Positions 31,578 through 40,424 of a DNA stretch of 41,486 nucleotides are shown piece by piece. The notes under the pieces are model-generated. The model worked only from the letters and a program-made list of their open reading frames with translations, did no database searches and had not been told where the DNA came from. The position numbers were made by a program, and so were the translations under genes. Source of the stretch: CAIKMD01 sp036490955 (GTDB lineage: Bacteria; Pseudomonadota; Alphaproteobacteria; ATCC43930; CGMCC-115725); NCBI GenBank assembly GCA_036490955.1, contig DASXCX010000193.1:1-41486 (forward strand). Reading direction: 5' to 3'. Position 1 is the first letter of the stretch, and every line of letters starts with the position of its first letter.

Positions 31578-33542
31578 ATGACAAAGCGCAAAATCCGGCG
31601 CGGCGAGACACCATCGGTTGGCCGCCGGAACTTCCTGAAAGGCGCGACAATCGCCGGTGCTGGCGCGCTCGCGGCGCCGCTTCAGGCTCAGGCGCAAGCC
31701 GCCAACGCCCCGCCGAAACCGGCGCCCAGCATTCCCGCCGCCCCCAACCGCCAGGCCGAGCGCGGCGCGCCGCCCGATCTGATCGGCGAGACGCAATCCT
31801 CGAGCGGCGCCGATTTCATGGTCGATGTCATGCGCGACCTCGGCATCGAGCATGTCGCGGCCTTTTGCGGCTCGAGCTTCCGCGGTCTCCACGAATCGCT
31901 GATCAATTACGGCATGCTGACCGAGCCGCAACTCGATCTTGTTTCCTGCATGCACGAAGAAGTCTCGGTCGCGATGTGCCATGGCTATGCAAAGATCGAG
32001 GGCAAGCCGATGGCGGCGATGATGCACGACACGGTCGGGCTGCAGCACGGCTCGATGGCGATCTACAACGGCTATGCCGATCGCGTGCCGATCTTCCTCA
32101 TCACCCCGGCGGCGCCCGATGTGCGTACCCGCAAATCGACCGTGCCGTTCTTCCATTCGGTGCAGGACGGCGCGGCGATCGTGCGCGATTTCGTCAAATG
32201 GGACGATAAGCCCGGCTCGCTCCAGCATTGGGCCGAGTCGGCGACGCGCGCCTACAAATACGCGATGACGCCGCCTTACGGGCCGGTGTTGCTGGTCACC
32301 TCGACCGATCTGCAGGAAGACCCGATCGACGACGCGCCGCCGCCGGTCAAACAGAAGCCGCCGAAGATCGCCCCCCCGCAAGCCGAGGACGCGGCGCTGC
32401 GCGAGGCCGCGCAGATGCTCGTCAATGCCGAGGCGCCGGTGCTGGCCTGCGACCGCGTCGCGCGCACACCCGCGGGCATGCAGCATCTGATCGAGCTCGC
32501 CGAGCTATTGCAGGCGCCGGTGGTCGATGGCGCGATGCGGATGAATTTCCCTTGGCGCCACCCTCTCAATCAATCCAGCCGCGGTCGCGCCGTCGTCTCG
32601 CAAGCCGATGTGATCCTCGGCATGGAGATGACCGATTTCTGGGCGACGACGCATTCCTATGTACCGCATACGGAATTCAGCGCGCGCTCCAGCGTAAAAC
32701 AGGGCGCGAAGGTTATCAGCCTCACCGCCGTCGACCTCAACTTCCATGCGAATTATCAGGACTTCCAGCGCTATCCCGATGCCGATCTATCGCTCGAGGG
32801 CGATGCCGAGGCGAGCCTGCCGGCGCTGATCGAGGCCTGCCGCAGCCTCATCGACCAGACCAAGAAGTCGAATTTCGAGTTGCGCGGCAAGAAGCTCGCC
32901 GATGCGCATCAAAAGGCGTTGGACGAGCAGCGCGCGCTCGCCGCTATCGGCTGGGATTCGCAGCCGATCACCGTCGCGCGAATGCTGATGGAGCTCTACA
33001 ACGTCATCAAGGACGAGGATTGGACCTACGCGTCCGGCTCGCAAATGCAGAATCAGTGGCCGCAAAAGCTGTGGCACGCCGACAAGCATCACCGCTATAT
33101 CGGCGACGCCGGCGCTTATGGCATCGGCTACACCGCGCCCGCGACCTTGGGCGCGGCCTTCGCCAACAAGAAGCACGGCCGCCTCACGGTTTCGGTGAAC
33201 GGCGATGGCGATCTGATGTGCTGCCCGTCCTCGCTGTGGACGGCGGCGCACGAGAAGATTCCGATACTCTATATCGTTCACAACAATCGCGCCTGGCATC
33301 AAGAGATCATGGCGCTGCAGGTCACGGCCAATCGCATGCAGCGCGGCGCCGACCGCACGCATATCGGCACGACGATCCGCGATCCTTATATCGACTACGC
33401 CAAGATGGCGCAGAGTATGGGCGTCTATGGCCAAGGGCCGATCACCGATCCCAAGGATCTCGGCGCGGCCATCAAGAAGGCGGTCGATGTGGTGAAACGC
33501 AGCGAGCCGGCGCTGATCGACGTCGTCGCCCAAGGCCGGTAA
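31578..33542 (+). CDS. Tat-exported thiamine-diphosphate-dependent enzyme
   Basis: A 654-residue acetolactate-synthase/benzoylformate-decarboxylase-like protein. A twin-arginine signal (GRRNFLK at 15-21, then a hydrophobic run to about 34, AAPLQAQAQA) is followed by a Pro-rich linker. The Pyr domain (about 75-245) has the catalytic Glu127 in CMHEEVS; the central domain covers about 270-425; the PP domain (about 455-650) holds the ThDP motif from GDGD (542) to NN (569-570). Key residues for cofactor binding and activation are present, so it is likely active. The reaction is unknown. GGAGG precedes ATG 31578. A secreted cytochrome c gene starts four bases after its stop, suggesting it passes electrons to cytochrome c. 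Confidence 0.9.
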   Translation: MTKRKIRRGETPSVGRRNFLKGATIAGAGALAAPLQAQAQAANAPPKPAPSIPAAPNRQAERGAPPDLIGETQSSSGADFMVDVMRDLGIEHVAAFCGSSFRGLHESLINYGMLTEPQLDLVSCMHEEVSVAMCHGYAKIEGKPMAAMMHDTVGLQHGSMAIYNGYADRVPIFLITPAAPDVRTRKSTVPFFHSVQDGAAIVRDFVKWDDKPGSLQHWAESATRAYKYAMTPPYGPVLLVTSTDLQEDPIDDAPPPVKQKPPKIAPPQAEDAALREAAQMLVNAEAPVLACDRVARTPAGMQHLIELAELLQAPVVDGAMRMNFPWRHPLNQSSRGRAVVSQADVILGMEMTDFWATTHSYVPHTEFSARSSVKQGAKVISLTAVDLNFHANYQDFQRYPDADLSLEGDAEASLPALIEACRSLIDQTKKSNFELRGKKLADAHQKALDEQRALAAIGWDSQPITVARMLMELYNVIKDEDWTYASGSQMQNQWPQKLWHADKHHRYIGDAGAYGIGYTAPATLGAAFANKKHGRLTVSVNGDGDLMCCPSSLWTAAHEKIPILYIVHNNRAWHQEIMALQVTANRMQRGADRTHIGTTIRDPYIDYAKMAQSMGVYGQGPITDPKDLGAAIKKAVDVVKRSEPALIDVVAQGR

Positions 33543-33545
33543 CCA

Positions 33546-33911
33546 ATGACGATGAGCGCAACGATGCGATTCCTGTTCACCGCTGCGGCGGCGTTGGTCT
33601 TTGCGGCGCCGGCCTTTGCGCAAAGCGCCGTGTCCGGCGATGCCGGGCATGGCAAGCAGCTCTTCCTGCAAGATGCCTGCTACACCTGCCACGGCACGAC
33701 CGGCGCGGGCGGCGGCCCGGCGGGGCCGGCGCTGGCGCACCAGGGCCTTCCGCCCGAGGCGATCATACAACAGCTACGGCACCCGCAAGCGCGCATGCCG
33801 GCCTACACCGACAAGGTCCTGCCCGACAAGGATGCGGCGGATATCGTCGCCTATATCCAGTCGCTGCCGCAGGGGCCGGCGGCGAAGGACGTCCCGCTTC
33901 TCAACCAATAG
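33546..33911 (+). CDS. Secreted class I cytochrome c
   Basis: A 121-residue periplasmic monohaem cytochrome. It has a signal peptide (1-25, ending PAFAQ), the haem-attachment motif CYTCH (Cys45, Cys48, His49) and a likely sixth ligand Met84 in ARMPAY. The fold ends in DIVAYIQSLP. It begins four bases after the ThDP enzyme, making the pair a likely enzyme/electron acceptor unit. Alternative starts at the nearby in-frame ATGs (33552, 33564) would still keep the signal peptide. Confidence 0.9.
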   Translation: MTMSATMRFLFTAAAALVFAAPAFAQSAVSGDAGHGKQLFLQDACYTCHGTTGAGGGPAGPALAHQGLPPEAIIQQLRHPQARMPAYTDKVLPDKDAADIVAYIQSLPQGPAAKDVPLLNQ

Positions 33912-34033
33912 CAATCAATAAGACCTGCCGCCTTGATCGAGGCGCTGGGCCGAGGCATGACTCGGCGCGGCGTCCCGTATCTTCGCGCCCGGTGTCTTCG
34001 CGTTGAGTAGTTTGTCGCCGAGAGGATGAGGTC

Positions 34034-36373
34034 ATGGGTCAGTTTGGGGTGGGTCAACCGGTTCCGCGCGAGGAGGACCCCTATCTGCTGCGCGGCCGGG
34101 GCCGCTATGTCGACGACGTGAAGGCGGTCAACCTCGCGCGCGGCTATTTCCTACGCTCGCCCTATGCCCATGCGCGGATCGTCTCGATCAACGTCGAGAC
34201 GGCGAAAGCCGCGCCCGGCGTGCTCCTGGTGCTGACTGGCGAGGACCCGGCGTTGACCTCGCTCGGCCTGCAAGTGCCGCGTATGCCGCGCAAGCGCAAG
34301 GACGGCTCGCCCGGCTTCATCGCGCCGCAGCCGCATCTCGCGCGCGGCTTCGTGCGCTTTGTCGGCGAGGCCGTCGCGTTCGTCGTCGCCGAGACGGTCG
34401 ATCAGGCCAAGGACGCGGCCGAGTTGATCGAGGTCGATTATGAAGGCCTGCCGGCGATCGCCAGCACGATCGAAACGTTCCAGCCCGGCGCGATCGCCGT
34501 TTGGGATAAATGTCCGGACAACGTCGCCTTTTATCAGGAATGGGGCAACCGGCAGGCGGTCGACGACGTCATGGCGAAGGCGGCGCATGTCGTGCGCCAC
34601 CAGATGATCATCAACCGCATCACCGCGAATACCATGGAGCCGCGCGGCTGCCTCGGCGAATACGATCTGCACGATGATCGCTACCACATCCGCGCGACCT
34701 TGCAATCGCCGCATCGCACGCGCGCCGCGCTGGCCTCGATCCTCAAAGTGCCGGAGACGCGCATCCGCGTTGTCGCCGACAATGTCGGCGGCGGCTTCGG
34801 CATGAAGGGCAACATCTTCCCCGAATACATCGTCGTGCCGGTGGCGGCTAAGCTGCTCGAACGTCCGGTCAAATGGGCGTGCGAGCGCTCGGAAGGGCTG
34901 CTCTCCGACGAGCATTCGCGCGACAACGTCGTCGATGCGGCGCTGGCGCTCGATGCAGATGGCAAGTTCCTGGCGCTGCGCGTGCAGACGCACGCCAATA
35001 TCGGCGCCTATCACACCTCGGACCGCGCCGCCGGTCCGCCGACCGCCAATGTCGGCTGCCTCTCGGCGACCTATATTATCGGCGCCTATCACGTCGAAGT
35101 TTCGTGCGTGATGTCGCATACGCAGCTCACCGGTCATTACCGCGGCGCCGGCCGGCCCGAGAACGCGTATATGATCGAGACGATGATCGATCTCGCCGCG
35201 CGCCAGCTCGGCATGGACAAGCTCGAGATTCGCCGGCGCAATACCGTGCCGGCTTCGGCGATGCCCTATAAGACCGGGCTCGTTTATACGATCGACAGCG
35301 GCGACTTCCCCAAGAATCTCGAGCAATGCGTCCACATGGCCGATTACGACGGCTTCAAGGCGCGGCGCGAGGAATCGAAAGCACGCGGCAAGCTGCGCGG
35401 CATCGGCGTCTCCAACACGATCGAGGCAACCGCCGCCGGCATGCTCGAACATGCCGAGATCCGTTTCGATCCAACCGGAACGCTAACCCTGCTGATGGGC
35501 ACGCACGATCATGGGCAAGGCCACGGCACGACGTTCAAGCAGGTGCTGTTCGAGAAGCTCGGCATCGATTCGGATTTGGTCAAATTCAAATATGGCGACA
35601 CCGATCAGGTGACGACCGGCACCGGCACCTTCGGCTCACGCTCGGCGGCCTGCGGCGGCAGCGCCGTCGTGCTGGCCTCGAACAAGGTGGTGGAGCACGG
35701 CAAGAAGATCGCCGCGCATATGCTCGAAGCGGCCGAGGCCGATCTCGCTTTCGAGAAGGGCAAGTTCGTCGTCACCGGCACCGACAAAGCGGTCAGCCTG
35801 ATCGACGTCGCCAAGACCTCGTTCATGCCGGGCCGCTTGCCGCCGGGCATGGAATACGGCCTCTTCGAGACCGGCACTTATAGCGGCGGTCCGCCGACCT
35901 ATCCTAACGGCTGCCACGTCTGCGAGGTCGAGATCGATCCCGAAACCGGGGCGATCGAGATCTTGCGCTACAACGCGGTCGACGAGGTTGGCCGCGCGAT
36001 CAATCCGCTGCTCTTGGAAGGCCAGGTGCATGGCGGCATCGCGCAAGCGGTCGGCCAGTGCCTGATGGAAGACATCAATTACGACCGCGATTCCGGCCAG
36101 CTTATGTCGGGCTCCTTTATGGATTACGGTATGCCGCGCGCCAGCGACATGCCGTCTTTCGGCATGGAGACCAACGAGGTCCCGACCAAGACCAATCCGC
36201 TCGGCGTCAAAGGCGCCGGCGAGGCCGGCACGGTCGGCGCGCTACCCGCGGTGATGAACGCGATCAACGATGCGGTCGCGCAAGCCGGCGTCGATTACGT
36301 GCAGATGCCGTGCACGCCGCTGCGTATCTGGGAAGCGATCCAGGCGGCGAAGACGAAACAAGCCGCCGAATAG
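34034..36373 (+). CDS. Xanthine-dehydrogenase-family molybdopterin-binding (large) subunit
   Basis: A 779-residue Mo hydroxylase large subunit. The N-terminal Ald_Xan_dh_C domain (about 16-140) begins with PREEDPYLLRGRGRY. Molybdopterin contacts include GGGFGMKG (252-259) and GHYRGAGRPE (367-376), and the catalytic Glu730 lies in GVKGAGEAGTVG. The active-site loop YRGAGRPE is aldehyde-oxidase-like and not the AYxCSFR of CO dehydrogenase. There is no signal peptide. The medium (FAD) and small (2Fe-2S) subunits are not adjacent, which is unusual. It starts 122 bases after the cytochrome gene with GAGGATGAGG upstream, so joint transcription with the ThDP/cytochrome pair is plausible. Confidence 0.9.
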   Translation: MGQFGVGQPVPREEDPYLLRGRGRYVDDVKAVNLARGYFLRSPYAHARIVSINVETAKAAPGVLLVLTGEDPALTSLGLQVPRMPRKRKDGSPGFIAPQPHLARGFVRFVGEAVAFVVAETVDQAKDAAELIEVDYEGLPAIASTIETFQPGAIAVWDKCPDNVAFYQEWGNRQAVDDVMAKAAHVVRHQMIINRITANTMEPRGCLGEYDLHDDRYHIRATLQSPHRTRAALASILKVPETRIRVVADNVGGGFGMKGNIFPEYIVVPVAAKLLERPVKWACERSEGLLSDEHSRDNVVDAALALDADGKFLALRVQTHANIGAYHTSDRAAGPPTANVGCLSATYIIGAYHVEVSCVMSHTQLTGHYRGAGRPENAYMIETMIDLAARQLGMDKLEIRRRNTVPASAMPYKTGLVYTIDSGDFPKNLEQCVHMADYDGFKARREESKARGKLRGIGVSNTIEATAAGMLEHAEIRFDPTGTLTLLMGTHDHGQGHGTTFKQVLFEKLGIDSDLVKFKYGDTDQVTTGTGTFGSRSAACGGSAVVLASNKVVEHGKKIAAHMLEAAEADLAFEKGKFVVTGTDKAVSLIDVAKTSFMPGRLPPGMEYGLFETGTYSGGPPTYPNGCHVCEVEIDPETGAIEILRYNAVDEVGRAINPLLLEGQVHGGIAQAVGQCLMEDINYDRDSGQLMSGSFMDYGMPRASDMPSFGMETNEVPTKTNPLGVKGAGEAGTVGALPAVMNAINDAVAQAGVDYVQMPCTPLRIWEAIQAAKTKQAAE

Positions 36374-36473
36374 AGAGGCGAAAGCCGAAATACGCGGGCT
36401 TGGGCAAGCCAATGCGGGGGTACTGAGGGACGTAACCCGTCGACAGTGCCCCCACATACTTTTCGTCGCGATT

Positions 36474-37208
36474 TCAGATGGCCGACAGGCCACCGTCGAC
36501 GGCCAACGCCACACCATTCACGAAGCTCGAATCGTCTGAAGCAAGAAACAGCGCAGCCGCCGCGATTTCTTCAGGACGACCCATCTTTCCCCGGGGGATC
36601 TGCGATTCGAAAAACCGCTTCCCCGCCTCGTCGAGAACGAGGTCCTGAGTCGGTGTGGCGATCGGCCCCGGGTGCAACACGTTCACCCGGATATTCCGGC
36701 CCTTTAGTTCGTTGAGCCACCCGCGTGCAAATGCGTGCAATGCCGCTTTGCTCGCCGCATACACGCTGAACCCCGGGTAACCTTTCATCGAAGCAACGGA
36801 CCCGGTCATGAAGATCGATCCGCCATGGTTGAGCAGCGGCAACGCCTTCTGGACCGTAAACAGCGTGCCGCGCACATTCAGGTCGAAGGCCGCATCGAAG
36901 TGCTTCTCTGTAATCTCGCCCAATGCGGCGTATTCGCCCATGCCGGCGCTCGCGTAGAGGACGTCGATCTTGCCCTTTGTCCGCTTGACCGTCTCGAACA
37001 GACGGTCAAGGTCGTCGAGATTGGACGCGTCGCCGCGCACGCCGGTGACGTTCCGGCCGATCAGCTTGACGGCTGCGTCGAGCGTCGCCTGCCGCCGGCC
37101 CGTAATGAAAACATAGGCGCCTTCTTCGACAAACCGCTGGGCGCTCGCCAGCGCCATGCCGCTCGATCCACCCGTGATGACGGCAACCTTACCCTCGAGC
37201 TTTCTCAT
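36474..37208 (-). CDS. Short-chain dehydrogenase/reductase
   Basis: A 244-residue classical SDR. The cofactor loop reads TGGSSGMA, where the third glycine of TGxxxGxG is Ala. Arg in TGRR suggests NADP preference. The catalytic set is Ser in TGSVAS, Tyr-x3-Lys in YAASK, and Asn in DLNVRG. The C-terminal VNGVALAVDGGLSA is typical. The start at 37208 is chosen for AAGGAG seven bases upstream; a longer reading from 37262 lacks support. It is divergent from a LysR regulator, its probable controller. Substrate is unknown. Confidence 0.9.
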   Translation of the reverse strand: MRKLEGKVAVITGGSSGMALASAQRFVEEGAYVFITGRRQATLDAAVKLIGRNVTGVRGDASNLDDLDRLFETVKRTKGKIDVLYASAGMGEYAALGEITEKHFDAAFDLNVRGTLFTVQKALPLLNHGGSIFMTGSVASMKGYPGFSVYAASKAALHAFARGWLNELKGRNIRVNVLHPGPIATPTQDLVLDEAGKRFFESQIPRGKMGRPEEIAAAALFLASDDSSFVNGVALAVDGGLSAI

Positions 37209-37299
37209 GATTTCTCCTTCGTCGTGTTGGACGGGGGCTCTGTTCCCCGACTGGTCCATCACTTAAGAAAGGAAGGATGATCAAAAAACTGGATAACCT

Positions 37300-37320
37300 T
37301 CTATTAAGATAATCTATTAA
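37300..37320. promoter_or_regulatory. Direct repeats in the SDR/LysR divergent promoter region
   Basis: TCTATTAA occurs at 37300-37307 and again at 37313-37320, a spacing of 13 bases, in a strikingly AT-rich 50-base patch just before the LysR ATG. In a divergent LysR arrangement this is the expected place for regulator binding. No clear T-N11-A palindrome was singled out. Confidence 0.4.
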
Positions 37321-37327
37321 TACGATT

Positions 37328-38227
37328 ATGTTGAACTCGCTGACCCTCGACCAAATCCGGCTCTTCCTCGCGGTGACCGACTCCGGAAGCTTCTCGAAAG
37401 CCGCGAAGCAACTGAACCGCGCCCAGTCGGCGGTGACGTATGGGATCCAGAAGCTCGAGGCGCAGTTCGGCATTCCCCTCTTCGACCGCACCACCTATCG
37501 GCCAACCCTGACGGAAGCGGGGCGTGCGTTGCTGCCCCGGGCGCGCCGGATTGCCGAGGAGACAAATGCTTTTCGCGATACCGCGCGAAGTCTGGCCAGC
37601 GGATTGGAAGCGGAGCTGACGTTCGTGCTTGACTCCATGTTCCCGATGCAAGCGGTCGTCAAAGCGCTCCGCGCTTTCTCCGCGAAGTTCCCAACCGTTC
37701 CGCCGCGCGTCTATGTGCAATCGCTTGGCGCGGCCGCGGAACTGGTACTCGACGGCACCTGCGCGATCGGATTGCTGGGGCTGGTTTTCAGCGATATCGC
37801 GCTCTTGAAGCGCATCCCCTTGCTCACGATCGATCTGGTCCCGGTGGTGGCACCCGATCATCCGTTGGCGGCACTCCAGGGCCCCATCGAGACCCACGTC
37901 CTACACGAGCATGTTCAACTCGTGCTCACCGATCGCTCGTCGCTGACCACGGGACGTGACTATGGCGTCTTGTCGGACCGCGCGTGGCGCCTGGCGGATC
38001 TCGGCGCGAAACACGCGATGCTGCTAGCAGGTCTTGGCTGGGGCAACATGCCCTTCCATCTGGTCCAGAACGACATTGCGCAAGGACGACTAAAAATCGT
38101 TCAACCCATCGAGTTCGATTCGAGAGGTGCGCAATTCGTAATGTGCGGGGCCTATCTTGCCGACCATCGGTTGGGCCCAGCGGGGCAATGGATGATCGAA
38201 AATTTGGCAGCAATCGTCGGCAATTAG
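37328..38227 (+). CDS. LysR-type transcriptional regulator
   Basis: 299 residues. The winged helix-turn-helix is at 1-64 (LDQIRLFLAVTDSGSFSKAA, then QSAVTYGIQKLEAQFG and PLFDR), and the periplasmic-binding-like effector domain spans about 90-295. It is divergent from the SDR gene with 119 bases between the start codons, so it most likely controls that gene and itself. The effector is unknown. The stop lies ten bases before the convergent ABC transporter stop. Confidence 0.92.
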   Translation: MLNSLTLDQIRLFLAVTDSGSFSKAAKQLNRAQSAVTYGIQKLEAQFGIPLFDRTTYRPTLTEAGRALLPRARRIAEETNAFRDTARSLASGLEAELTFVLDSMFPMQAVVKALRAFSAKFPTVPPRVYVQSLGAAAELVLDGTCAIGLLGLVFSDIALLKRIPLLTIDLVPVVAPDHPLAALQGPIETHVLHEHVQLVLTDRSSLTTGRDYGVLSDRAWRLADLGAKHAMLLAGLGWGNMPFHLVQNDIAQGRLKIVQPIEFDSRGAQFVMCGAYLADHRLGPAGQWMIENLAAIVGN

Positions 38228-38237
38228 GCACGAACGC

Positions 38238-40103
38238 TCACGCCGCTTTCTTTTTCCGCCGCCGCGTCGCGAAAGATCGGGTAATGCGCTGACGCATGCG
38301 GGTGCGCAGCTTTGGCCGCGCGGCGCCCGGGCGGCGCCGCATGGTGAGCCGCGCGCCGGCCTGTGTCTTGACGAGATGCAGCGTGCGGTCGTGGAAATTC
38401 TCGAGCCCGGGCCGATGCCCGACCGAGATCAGCGTTGTCCAGCGCAGCTCTTCCTTGAAAATGCTCATCATCGCGGTCTGGTTGTCGTCATCGAGCGCGG
38501 CGGTCGCCTCGTCCATGAAAATCCATTCCGGCTTGTGCAGCAACGCGCGGACGAAAGCGATGCGCTGCTGCTCGCCGCCGCTCAAGAGCCGATCCCAGCG
38601 CTCGTTCTCGTCCATCCGGTCGATGAGATGGGCGAGGCCGCAACGCTTCAGCGCCGCCGCCATCGCCTTGCGATTGAAGCGCCGCGGCGAGGCGGGATAG
38701 GCGATCGCGGCGCGCAGCGTGCCGAGCGGCAGATAGGGACGCTGCGGCATGAACATGATCTTGCTGCGCTCGGGCAGGTGGATCGAGCCGTTGCCCCACG
38801 GCCAAAGGCCTGACGCGGCGCGCATCAGCGTGCTCTTGCCGCTGCCCGATTCGCCCGTGATCAGCACTTTCTCGCCGCGCGCGATTTTCGCATTGGTTTC
38901 GGCGATCACGATATTGCCGTCGGCCAAGGTGATCTCGAGATCTTCGAAGGAAATCGCCTCTTCGTTCTCTTTCACCTTTTCCTCGACGAGCGCGATCTTG
39001 GTGACATCACCGCTTTCGGTCGTCGATTCGATCGTCGTCTGCAGCATGTCCTCGAATTCGAGCAGCCGTGTGACATGCGAGCGCCATTCGGCGATGAGCG
39101 GAAAATTGTCGACGAACCAGGTGAGGCTGGTCTGTACCTGGCCGAAGGCGGCGGTAATCTGCATCAACCCGCCCAAGGAGATTTGATCGGCGAAATAGCG
39201 CGGGCTCGCGACCAGAGTCGGATAGATGATGCCGACCATCGCATAGCCGTTGGTCATCCACATCAGCCGGCGCTTCGCGCGCATCAGCACGAGCGACGCG
39301 GCCGTCACCAGGCCAAAGCCGCGGTTGAGGCTCTTCTGTTCGTCGGCCTCGCCGCCGATCAGCGCGATGCTCTCGCTGTTCTCCCTGAGCCGCACCAGCG
39401 CGAAGCGGAAATCCGCCTCTGCGGCGTTGTGCTGGACGTTCGCCGGCACGATCGGCCGGCCGATCCAATAGGTCAGCGCCGAGCCAATCGCCGCATAGAC
39501 GAGCGCCGCCCCGACCATGTAACCCGGTATGTTCAACATGACGCCGAAAAGCGCGACGGTCAGTACGCCCGACAGCGACCAGAGGATGCCGACGAAGGAC
39601 AGCAGCGTCAGCGCCGAATTGACTATGCCGATCGCGAATTCGACCGCCATCTCGGTCGCACCGCGGATATTCTCGGCGATGCGTTGATCGGGATTCTCGA
39701 CACCCTCGCCGACGAAATTGAGCTGGTAGTGCCGGCCGCCCTCGAGCCAGCCGCCGATCAGCTGGTCGGTGAGCCACCGCCGCCAGCGCAATTGCAGAAG
39801 CTGCTTCACGTAAACCTGATAGACCGCGACCCCCATGCTGGCGCTGCCAAGCGCGGCAAAGATCGCCATCTGGCGCAGGAAGGCCGACCAATTATGGTAT
39901 TGGAGCGCGTCGAAGAAGTCGCGGTTCCAAACATTGATGCGGATCTGGATCGCGATCTGCAGCAAGGTCAGCACCAATACCCCGCCGGCAAGAAGCCGCG
40001 CCTGCCACCGCGCGTCTGCCGCCATGAAAAATGGGCCGGCCAGCCGGAGAAAGCGGCCGAAAAAGCCCGTTTCGGGCGAGGAAGGTGCTGGGTTGTCCGC
40101 CAT
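38238..40103 (-). CDS. ABC transporter with fused membrane and ATPase domains (SbmA/YddA type)
   Basis: 621 residues. The ABC_membrane_2 domain (about 30-340, six helices, with VWNRDFFDALQ) is of the SbmA/BacA/YddA and peroxisomal ABCD class. The ATPase domain (about 385-590) has Walker A GESGSGKST (417-425), signature LSGGEQQR (507-514), Walker B WIFMDEATAALD and the H-loop ISVGHRP. The extreme C-terminus is a roughly 35-residue Arg/Lys-rich tail. The family moves peptides or long-chain acyl compounds; direction and substrate here are unknown. It is transcribed alone. Confidence 0.92.
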   Translation of the reverse strand: MADNPAPSSPETGFFGRFLRLAGPFFMAADARWQARLLAGGVLVLTLLQIAIQIRINVWNRDFFDALQYHNWSAFLRQMAIFAALGSASMGVAVYQVYVKQLLQLRWRRWLTDQLIGGWLEGGRHYQLNFVGEGVENPDQRIAENIRGATEMAVEFAIGIVNSALTLLSFVGILWSLSGVLTVALFGVMLNIPGYMVGAALVYAAIGSALTYWIGRPIVPANVQHNAAEADFRFALVRLRENSESIALIGGEADEQKSLNRGFGLVTAASLVLMRAKRRLMWMTNGYAMVGIIYPTLVASPRYFADQISLGGLMQITAAFGQVQTSLTWFVDNFPLIAEWRSHVTRLLEFEDMLQTTIESTTESGDVTKIALVEEKVKENEEAISFEDLEITLADGNIVIAETNAKIARGEKVLITGESGSGKSTLMRAASGLWPWGNGSIHLPERSKIMFMPQRPYLPLGTLRAAIAYPASPRRFNRKAMAAALKRCGLAHLIDRMDENERWDRLLSGGEQQRIAFVRALLHKPEWIFMDEATAALDDDNQTAMMSIFKEELRWTTLISVGHRPGLENFHDRTLHLVKTQAGARLTMRRRPGAARPKLRTRMRQRITRSFATRRRKKKAA

Positions 40104-40247
40104 GAACCGGGTCCGGTACGAGGGGTTGCGTACCTATAACCCCCGAGACCCGAGAGCGTTCGACGGCCGAGCCTATGCCATCGCTTGGTTTGATCCCTGG
40201 CGGCACGCTATGGATTCGGCAGGGCGGTAGCCCTGGCGAGGCGTACA

Positions 40248-40424
40248 ATGCGGGAATCGGGCTTCACCCGCATCGATGCGGCGATTTTCGCTGCGAAGAC
40301 GTCGGAGTGGCGTCTCGCGGGCGGCATTCCCGCACCGCGCGAGACGATCGGGCGCCCGTCAATGAAAGCCGCGAAAGCCGGCGTGGCACCGCGAGGATCA
40401 CGATCTGAAAGGGGATGGAGATGA
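40248..40424 (+). CDS. Short ORF coupled to the FAH-family gene
   Basis: A 58-residue ORF (MRESGFTRIDAAIFAAK ... ERGWR). GAGG lies six bases before its ATG, and its TGA overlaps the downstream ATG as ATGA (40421-40424), the same junction used by clear operon pairs in this window. The composition is not low-complexity and there is no signal peptide. It fills most of the 317-base gap between the ABC transporter and FAH genes; 40104-40247 shows nothing I can assign. It could be a true small protein or a leader peptide that couples translation. No family is recognised. Confidence 0.5.
   Translation: MRESGFTRIDAAIFAAKTSEWRLAGGIPAPRETIGRPSMKAAKAGVAPRGSRSERGWR

Noticed and set aside
34034..36373. 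Carbon monoxide dehydrogenase large subunit
   Set aside because: The active-site loop is YRGAGRPE, not the AYxCSFR of form I CO dehydrogenase, and coxM/coxS are missing.
40102..40230. 42-codon plus-strand frame starting opposite the ABC transporter ATG
   Set aside because: There is no ribosome site and the start codon merely overlaps the divergent ATG. The coupled ORF at 40248-40424 is better supported in this gap.
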